Part shown: positions 4,630 through 9,759 of the stretch, one piece after another
How the letters are laid out: the number at the start of each line of letters is the position of its first letter
Position numbering within the stretch: position 1 is the stretch's first letter
Assembly (NCBI GenBank): GCA_003165615.1
Contig: PLWR01000739.1
Location: 1 to 9,759, forward strand
Direction of reading: 5' to 3'
Source: Acidobacteriota bacterium
Lineage (GTDB): Bacteria > Acidobacteriota > Terriglobia > UBA7540
Length of the DNA stretch: 9,759 bases
Position numbers and translations under genes: made by a program
The notes under the pieces: model-generated
Databases searched by the model: none
The model's input: only the letters and a program-made list of their open reading frames with translations
Told to the model about the DNA's origin: nothing

Positions 4630-7053
4630 TCACCGCGCCAGCTCCACCGTGTGTTCACCCGCGGGCAGTTGAAAGCTCTCGCGCCCCTGCTGCACGCGCA
4701 CCTTCCCCGCGGGCTTGCCGTCAATCGTAAGATTCAATTCGCCGGCATCGAACTCCCGCGTGACGACGCCAACCGGGCGCGCGGCTTTCAAGTTGAAGGT
4801 CACCTGTGATGCCGACGCCTGGTAATTCCGCACCACGACGCCCGCGTCAGCTTCAAAGCGTTCCTGCCCATCGCGAACCAATGTAGTTTTGTTGGGCCCA
4901 AGAGTGATGTCGTAGGTGTGATTCCCCCAAACCGCGCGGTGGAAATCTCCTTGCGCCGGTGGGTCAAGAGCGCCAAACCGCAAACCATCCCAGGGATTCA
5001 CGTCGATGTACTGCTCCAGCGGCGCCAGGCACAGCAAGGCTCCCCAGGTGTAGTGCGTGGACGATTCGTTGCCGGTCGAGCCGCCCCAGGCGTAGTACTC
5101 CTCGTCGTCGTGCTGGTTGATCCGCCAATCGTCCATGAAGAGGTCGTAATTCTTCTGCGCGTATTCCAGCGCCACTTGATCGAATCGGTAGCGAGTGATG
5201 CCCTCGTAGAGCATGTAGTTGGTCGGCCCCCAAATGTCCCCACGCCAGTAAAACTGGTCGGGGAAGGCCGGATCGTCGCGGGCAATCGTGGGCGCCACGT
5301 ATTTGCCCCAGAATTCCTTGGGATTGAGCAGGTGTTTCTTAATCATGCGCTCCGCCTGCTCAGGCGTAGCGATGCCGGCGAACATAGGATAGAAATTCGT
5401 GGGTGAGAGACGACTCGAAAAGCGCCCATCCCAGAAGCGGTTCTCGTAGATTCCGTCTTTCTCGTTCCAAAGTTTTTCCCGCACAAGCTGCTTCATGTGC
5501 TCATACTCGGCGGCGAATTTCCGGCTGTCCTCATCCTTGCCCAGAATGGCAGCGATCTTCGCCAGGCACTCGGCGTCCAGCGTGTAGAGTGAATTCAGTC
5601 CCACATCCTCGAGATTCAGAGTGTAGGTGTGGGGATCGTAGGCCGCCTCGTCGTACATGGGGCTGTCGTCCATGCCGCTTTCCCACTTGGCGGCCTGAAG
5701 GTTCCCGCGCCCGGCGACGGAGGGCGTCGAACCCCGGTCGCTCCCCCACTCGAGCAGGCCGTCGCGATTGCCATCGCGCCGGGGTTGTCCGTCCCCTCGG
5801 TCATTGAGCCACCACTCGTGGTACTTTTTCAGATGCGGATAGGCCCACTCCAGCAAATCGCGGTCCTGCCGCCGCTCGAAAACCTTCCAAACCACGTACG
5901 CGGCCACGGGCGGTTCCGAGCGGTCGGGGCTGATGCCGTTCCCTGAGGTCATATTGGGTACTACGCCCGTGTCCGTCTGCGCCGACAACATGACGCGAAT
6001 GCCGGCGCTGGTTTGCGCCTCGTCTTCCAGGCTGGTCAGGAGCGCGCCGAAAAAGCAGTCCCACTCGCCCACCGTCCAGCCGCCCCAGTTATGTGCCCAT
6101 TGGCGGCTTATGCTGGGGAAGATGAGATCCAAGGGGGGGGCGTAAAGACTATTCCAGAACATGGAATTGCCGATGGCCTCAGGCGCCCCTTCAAACAGCC
6201 CACTTACGGTAGGGCGGCGTGCCGCGTAGGCCGCAGCTTTCTCTTTGAGAAGGGCGTCAATCTTTCCCGGCTCGAGCAACGCGCTCGCCTGGTTCAGCAG
6301 TGGTTCCTTTTCCCATCCGAGGACGGCCGCAAAATGCGCGGGTGCGGCATCGGTAAACTCCAATCCTGCCGCTCCCTGGTTGGATTCGTTGGGAACGGCC
6401 GGCGTGAGGCGCCCCGGGCCCACCATGCCGGACTGCAAGTCGGTGAGAAAACGATAAGCGCCGCTGCCGATCAGCGGCCGGTCCGTCATTACCACCAGGC
6501 GGGCAACGTGGTTGAAGACATTGTCAAAAAACTTCTCACCCAAAATGGCCCGGTGGGATTCATCCACCGCGTAAGTGCCGGTTTGCCCTATGGCGGAGTT
6601 GGGAAAATAGGTCTCCAGCACCAGTTGCAGACCTTGCGTTGAGTTGATGCGGCCCACCACCGTGGTCTCGTCAATGCGCGACCATTCCATCGTTATCGGA
6701 GCCTGGCGCTCGGATTGCCGCCAGCTTACCCGACAGTAGGAAGCATCGGGAGCATGCGGACCCACCTCGCTCACTTCATTGAAAATCTTCTCCCCATCCA
6801 CGAATTCGCCACGGCGCGAGCCCATCCGCAAACCGAATGAGATTTGTTGCTGATACGCCTTCGCCATAATGACCACCCCGTTCCAGGCGTCGGGATCGAG
6901 AGAATCAATTACCACGCGGTCAAAATGCGGCTCGCCTTGGGCCCTTCCTCGCTCCTGTGCCCAAAGGCTGGGCGTAAAGAGTAGAATTCCCAGCAAAGCG
7001 AGAAAAAGATATGGTTTGCTGTTCATCACTTTGGCAAATCGGAAACGTCCCAT
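4630..7053 (-). CDS. Secreted (alpha/alpha)6 glycoside hydrolase, GH63/MGH1-like
   Basis: The product is 807 residues from an ATG at 7053 with AAGGAG 5 nt upstream. An in-frame GTG at 7059 overlaps that ribosome-binding site and was rejected. The N-terminus has a Sec signal (hydrophobic core about 14-31, probable cleavage after LWA or AQ). Residues about 40-280 form a beta-rich domain and about 290-690 the toroid catalytic domain. Its motifs include HNWGGWTVGEWDCFF (321-335), QTDTGVVPNM (359-368), WESGMDDSP (457-465), FYWRGDIWGP (601-610) and DDEEYYAWGG (649-658). By comparison with clan GH-G enzymes (GH63 YgjK, mannosylglycerate hydrolase, GH37), the Asp of ESGMDD (D462) is the likely acid and E651/E652 the likely base. 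A beta-sandwich tail follows at about 735-807. Substrate is unknown. It lies 126 bp downstream of the GH127-type gene and is probably co-expressed with it. Fold assignment is firmer than family number. Confidence 0.88.
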   Translation of the reverse strand: MGRFRFAKVMNSKPYLFLALLGILLFTPSLWAQERGRAQGEPHFDRVVIDSLDPDAWNGVVIMAKAYQQQISFGLRMGSRRGEFVDGEKIFNEVSEVGPHAPDASYCRVSWRQSERQAPITMEWSRIDETTVVGRINSTQGLQLVLETYFPNSAIGQTGTYAVDESHRAILGEKFFDNVFNHVARLVVMTDRPLIGSGAYRFLTDLQSGMVGPGRLTPAVPNESNQGAAGLEFTDAAPAHFAAVLGWEKEPLLNQASALLEPGKIDALLKEKAAAYAARRPTVSGLFEGAPEAIGNSMFWNSLYAPPLDLIFPSISRQWAHNWGGWTVGEWDCFFGALLTSLEDEAQTSAGIRVMLSAQTDTGVVPNMTSGNGISPDRSEPPVAAYVVWKVFERRQDRDLLEWAYPHLKKYHEWWLNDRGDGQPRRDGNRDGLLEWGSDRGSTPSVAGRGNLQAAKWESGMDDSPMYDEAAYDPHTYTLNLEDVGLNSLYTLDAECLAKIAAILGKDEDSRKFAAEYEHMKQLVREKLWNEKDGIYENRFWDGRFSSRLSPTNFYPMFAGIATPEQAERMIKKHLLNPKEFWGKYVAPTIARDDPAFPDQFYWRGDIWGPTNYMLYEGITRYRFDQVALEYAQKNYDLFMDDWRINQHDDEEYYAWGGSTGNESSTHYTWGALLCLAPLEQYIDVNPWDGLRFGALDPPAQGDFHRAVWGNHTYDITLGPNKTTLVRDGQERFEADAGVVVRNYQASASQVTFNLKAARPVGVVTREFDAGELNLTIDGKPAGKVRVQQGRESFQLPAGEHTVELAR

Positions 7054-7179
7054 ACACACTCCTTTCTGCGCCGGGAATCATTCCGAATTCCACGGTTCAG
7101 GGCAATCCACCCTGGCTGACAGAGTAAGGGACTGAATTCCTGGAAGCGGAAGCAGTTCACCTGCGGAGGCCATCGACGC
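7054..7179 (-). other. Spacer between the two glycosidase genes
   Basis: This 126-bp co-directional gap holds the ribosome-binding site of the GH63-like gene (7061-7066). It also holds a small hairpin, CAGGG (7098-7102) with CCCTG (7110-7114), with a 7-nt loop and no T-tract. GAATTCC occurs twice in the same orientation (7085 and 7134). There is no convincing terminator or promoter, which is compatible with an operon. Confidence 0.4.
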
Positions 7180-9624
7180 TCAGGCGCGCGTGTCCACGGC
7201 AGGGAAACAATTGAAAGGTTCCTTGTCCACCTGCCAGTAAGGCATGAATTCAATGCCCGGGTTATTTTCCACCAGATAGTGAAGCGGCTGGCTGGGTTTC
7301 GGTTGCAAGTGCTTCAGCAGATCCTCCGGATGCCTTACGTTCTTGAGGCGCAACCTGATCTCGGGCGCGCCGACGGCGGCCAGCAAGATCGGGCCGAAAC
7401 TCACGGTGTAGCGATCGTGGTCAGGGATTTGGTCCACTCCCGTATATCGTGATGCCACGAGCGCCGCGGGCAGCGTGAAGCTGGCAATATCACCCTCTGC
7501 CCAAGCGCGGTCGATCGCCACGTAGCTGCCCGGCTTGCCCGAGGCCGCCGGCTTGCCATTGACCGACACGGCCATTTCACGGGTGGCCCAGGAGGGCACC
7601 CGGACACGAATTTTCGCCGGGGTCGGCCGGGCGGCAGAGAACTGCAAGCCAACATCGCGGTTGAATGGGAACCCGGTGACCATCTTCAGCCGCAGGGACG
7701 CTCCCCCCTCCGTCCAATGGATCGTCGAAGGTTCAAAAAGGTTGACGTACAAGCCGTCAGACGCGAGGGAGTAAATGTGCTCGGGTAGTGAAGCGATCAG
7801 CCGCGTTCCTTGCCCCTCGCAGCAGGTATTCATCTGCGTGGGTTTCTCCTTGCCATGCGCCAGCAAGGCGTGGTAGCGGAACCCCTGCGAGCCCGCCTGA
7901 TTGGCCATCGCCACGTTGTAAATGGACTTCTCAATTTCCGTGGCGTACTTCTCGTTTTCCGGATTCAGCAGATGGAAACGCTGGCTTAGAAAGGTCCAAA
8001 AGGCACTCCCGCAAAGCTCTTCCAACTCGGCATCCAACCTGTAGGACTGGGGTGGACACACGACGAACTCGATAATGGAGATGGAACCGCCGGGGTTCTC
8101 CCATTTGTCGTGATAAAGCTCCCAACCGCCCTCCACCGCGCGGAGGTAGCGGGAATCGCCGGTGGCGAGATAGAGGTCAAGGTAGGCTTCCAGGTTGGTG
8201 AGCAGATAGCAATGGGGACGATCATACGGGTACTGCCAGACGGCGCGGTCTTCACGCGCGGCCAACTGGTCCATCCAATAATCCTCCTGGAAATATCGCT
8301 GAACGACCTGGATGTCAGCGGGCTTGCCCACGGGCGTGAAGTACATACGAGTGTTCGCGATCATGCCCTGGCCGCCTTGGATGGAGAAGCGCTGCAGTTG
8401 GGGCAGGTAGGGACACTGGTTAAACCAGTCCGAATAACCGCGCAGCAGGTCAAAAGCTTTCGGGCTTCCTGCGTAGCCCGCCTCGATCAGACCGTGTACC
8501 AGCCAAGCGCGGGTGTAAGCGCCTCGCTCCGAAAAAAAGATCGTGTTCTCGGGGTAGGCCATGATGTAACCATTGGGCTGGCGGCACTCGGCAATGCCTT
8601 CCACGACGGCGTCAAGACGGCGGCGGAGTTCCGGGTGATTGACCCAGCGCAGGGTGTTCCCCGCCGCCATGAGGAAGCGGCCGGCGTTCGAACCGGCCAG
8701 GTCTTCCTCCCAAAACTGTAAGTCGCCCGTGGGCTTCACGGGGGGCTGGGCGGCGCCCACGCGCTCGCGGAACTGGCGCAGCAGGTCATCCACCGAGTAG
8801 GAGTTCAACAAATAGAGAATGTTATTTTCCATGGCCGCCTGGAAAACGCCGCCCTCCAGTGTTACCCCGGTGCGCGGCGCCCGGGCCTGGTTGACGGGAG
8901 GCTTCCAGGTGCTCGCATCGGTCACATTCTCAGGATGGTCCATGAAGGTGGTTTCACCGCCCAGGCGCGCGGGTCGCGTCACCTGGGAAACGTCATTGTC
9001 ATTTCCGTAGGTCGAGTCCGCCGTGACGGGGCATAACGTGGCGATTTCTATACCTCCGGAGTATACATCCATCTTTCCCAACGCCAGGTAGTAGCCCCCG
9101 CTCACGCTGGAGAACCCACCCCCTGCGACATTCATCAGGCGCGTAGCCGTCAGACGCACAAAACGGCCCATTACACCTGGCGCGGGATATTGTTCAATGT
9201 GGCCCTTCGGGTTGGGATAGTCCCCAGCGGTGTGGTCTACGATGAGTGCGGGGTCATGAAAGTCATGGTCGCTGGAGCTTTCGATCTTGTAGCGGACCGG
9301 AAACCCCTCGCCCGCGTAATACTCATCGCGACCGGGAATGTCTTTTTCATTGGCCGGGTAAACCTTGACGAAATCAATGGGCCGGGTTTCGCCGAGGTCG
9401 ACCTGGACCCAGGTTGTGGCGTCCGCGGTCTTCGCGGGTTTGGAGCGGTAGGCCCGATAGGCGCTCGCGGGCGTGTTTGCCATCCACTCACCGGTGGGAG
9501 GGGGAACAACCCGTTCATCCACGGGTGAAGCAATGCCAGCATCAGCTTTCAAAAAGCGGGACGCAGCGATTCCTGCGCTCGCACCCACCGAAGTTTCCAA
9601 AAACCTGCGCCTTGTAATATCCAT
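7180..9624 (-). CDS. Tat-exported discoidin-GH127 (DUF1680) glycosidase, putative beta-L-arabinofuranosidase
   Basis: The product is 814 residues; the ATG at 9624 has GGTGA 4 nt upstream. TRRRFLETS (4-12) plus a short apolar stretch is a twin-arginine signal, fitting export of a folded metalloenzyme. Residues about 65-190 look like an F5/8 type C (discoidin/CBM32-like) domain: WVQVDLGETRPIDFVKVYP at 72-90 and GRFVRLTATRL at 153-163. Residues about 240-650 match the GH127 toroid, followed by beta-sandwich domains. In characterised GH127 (HypBA1) a zinc site of Glu, Cys and two adjacent Cys surrounds a Cys nucleophile. Here E536-L-C538 and C601-C602 in NTCCEGQGTR fit, and E519 is the candidate acid/base. 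The helix usually carrying GHxxGH is divergent (SNAGRF, 312-317). The predicted reaction is release of beta-L-arabinofuranose from plant glycans, though GH142/GH146-like or other specificity is possible. It is the first gene of a probable two-gene operon. Confidence 0.9.
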   Translation of the reverse strand: MDITRRRFLETSVGASAGIAASRFLKADAGIASPVDERVVPPPTGEWMANTPASAYRAYRSKPAKTADATTWVQVDLGETRPIDFVKVYPANEKDIPGRDEYYAGEGFPVRYKIESSSDHDFHDPALIVDHTAGDYPNPKGHIEQYPAPGVMGRFVRLTATRLMNVAGGGFSSVSGGYYLALGKMDVYSGGIEIATLCPVTADSTYGNDNDVSQVTRPARLGGETTFMDHPENVTDASTWKPPVNQARAPRTGVTLEGGVFQAAMENNILYLLNSYSVDDLLRQFRERVGAAQPPVKPTGDLQFWEEDLAGSNAGRFLMAAGNTLRWVNHPELRRRLDAVVEGIAECRQPNGYIMAYPENTIFFSERGAYTRAWLVHGLIEAGYAGSPKAFDLLRGYSDWFNQCPYLPQLQRFSIQGGQGMIANTRMYFTPVGKPADIQVVQRYFQEDYWMDQLAAREDRAVWQYPYDRPHCYLLTNLEAYLDLYLATGDSRYLRAVEGGWELYHDKWENPGGSISIIEFVVCPPQSYRLDAELEELCGSAFWTFLSQRFHLLNPENEKYATEIEKSIYNVAMANQAGSQGFRYHALLAHGKEKPTQMNTCCEGQGTRLIASLPEHIYSLASDGLYVNLFEPSTIHWTEGGASLRLKMVTGFPFNRDVGLQFSAARPTPAKIRVRVPSWATREMAVSVNGKPAASGKPGSYVAIDRAWAEGDIASFTLPAALVASRYTGVDQIPDHDRYTVSFGPILLAAVGAPEIRLRLKNVRHPEDLLKHLQPKPSQPLHYLVENNPGIEFMPYWQVDKEPFNCFPAVDTRA

Positions 9625-9759
9625 GTGTCACCGTCCCGAGCCGTTTCTAAGGAACTTCTGATCGACACTACTCTTGGGGAAGGGGTGACATATCGCGGTC
9701 CATCTTTCAGAAGAGATATCCTCCGCGCCTTATCGAGAAGCTGAAGGAGGGGGGGCCGT
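9625..9759. promoter_or_regulatory. Upstream region of the glycosidase pair, possibly divergent
   Basis: No complete gene fits in these 135 bp. The inverted repeat CTTCTGA (9655-9661) with TCAGAAG (9707-9713) could mark a regulator site. GGAACTT at 9651-9657 on the plus strand equals the -35 consensus of ECF-type sigma factors, but no good -10 follows. On the plus strand AAGGAGG at 9744-9750 lies 9 nt before the window edge, the right spacing for a start codon at about 9760. All of these are weak individually. Confidence 0.35.

Noticed and set aside
4085..4672. 195-codon plus-strand open frame covering the 4201-4629 gap
   Set aside because: It begins inside and antisense to the DUF4870 gene and ends inside the GH63-like gene. 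Its composition is low-complexity Pro/Ala/Arg and no domain is recognisable.
6013..6642. 209-codon plus-strand open frame
   Set aside because: Antisense shadow of the GH63-like gene, with no motif and no ribosome-binding site.
7054..7059. GTG start of the GH63-like gene (809-residue form)
   Set aside because: The GTG overlaps the AAGGAG ribosome-binding site, which is properly spaced for the ATG at 7053.
8110..8721. 203-codon plus-strand open frame
   Set aside because: Antisense shadow of the GH127-type catalytic domain.
1..9759. Insertion sequence, prophage, toxin-antitoxin or defence cassette
   Set aside because: No transposase, integrase, long terminal inverted repeats with target duplications, phage structural genes or small toxin/antitoxin pairs were recognised.

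Overview
The window looks like part of the chromosome of a free-living, GC-rich bacterium, most likely an Acidobacteriota member (Bryobacterales/Solibacter-like). This is an inference from the gene mix: zinc-ribbon FHA and zinc-ribbon DUF4870 proteins, a Tat-exported GH127-type enzyme, a secreted GH63-like enzyme, and heptamer-repeat intergenic elements. No rRNA or single-copy marker gene is present to settle it. Every confident gene lies on the minus strand, so the window reads right to left. The long plus-strand open frames are antisense shadows.

Right half (4630-9759): two large exported carbohydrate-active enzymes in tandem. The first is a Tat-signal protein with a discoidin-like domain fused to a GH127/DUF1680 catalytic domain (7180-9624). 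126 bp downstream is a Sec-signal (alpha/alpha)6 glycosidase of the GH63/MGH1-like type (4630-7053), closed by a strong hairpin at 4581-4607. Together they look like a small extracytoplasmic module acting on plant- or microbe-derived glycans. The last 135 bp hold the upstream region and, at the very edge, a Shine-Dalgarno-like AAGGAGG on the plus strand that hints at a divergent gene just outside.

Middle (2570-4630): a 429-bp gene-free stretch rich in hairpins (four in a row at 4431-4513), a zinc-ribbon plus three-helix DUF4870 (Tic20-like) membrane protein (3730-4200) with a terminator-like hairpin, then a DHH/DHHA1 phosphoesterase (2570-3532).

Left (1-2228): a PP2C-type Ser/Thr phosphatase (1284-2228, TTG start) followed by a zinc-ribbon protein with three FHA domains (1-1187, truncated by the window edge). 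Phosphatase and phosphothreonine reader side by side suggest a Hanks-type Ser/Thr phosphorylation locus; a kinase would be expected beyond the left edge or elsewhere.

The most unusual non-coding feature is a pair of elements (1198-1279 and 2443-2577). Each consists of degenerate 7-bp tandem repeats on the left and the reverse complement of the same heptamer on the right, around a unique core. The two use different heptamers, yet each sits at the 3' end of a gene; in the second the heptamers supply the stop codon. No definite new defence or mobile system is visible.
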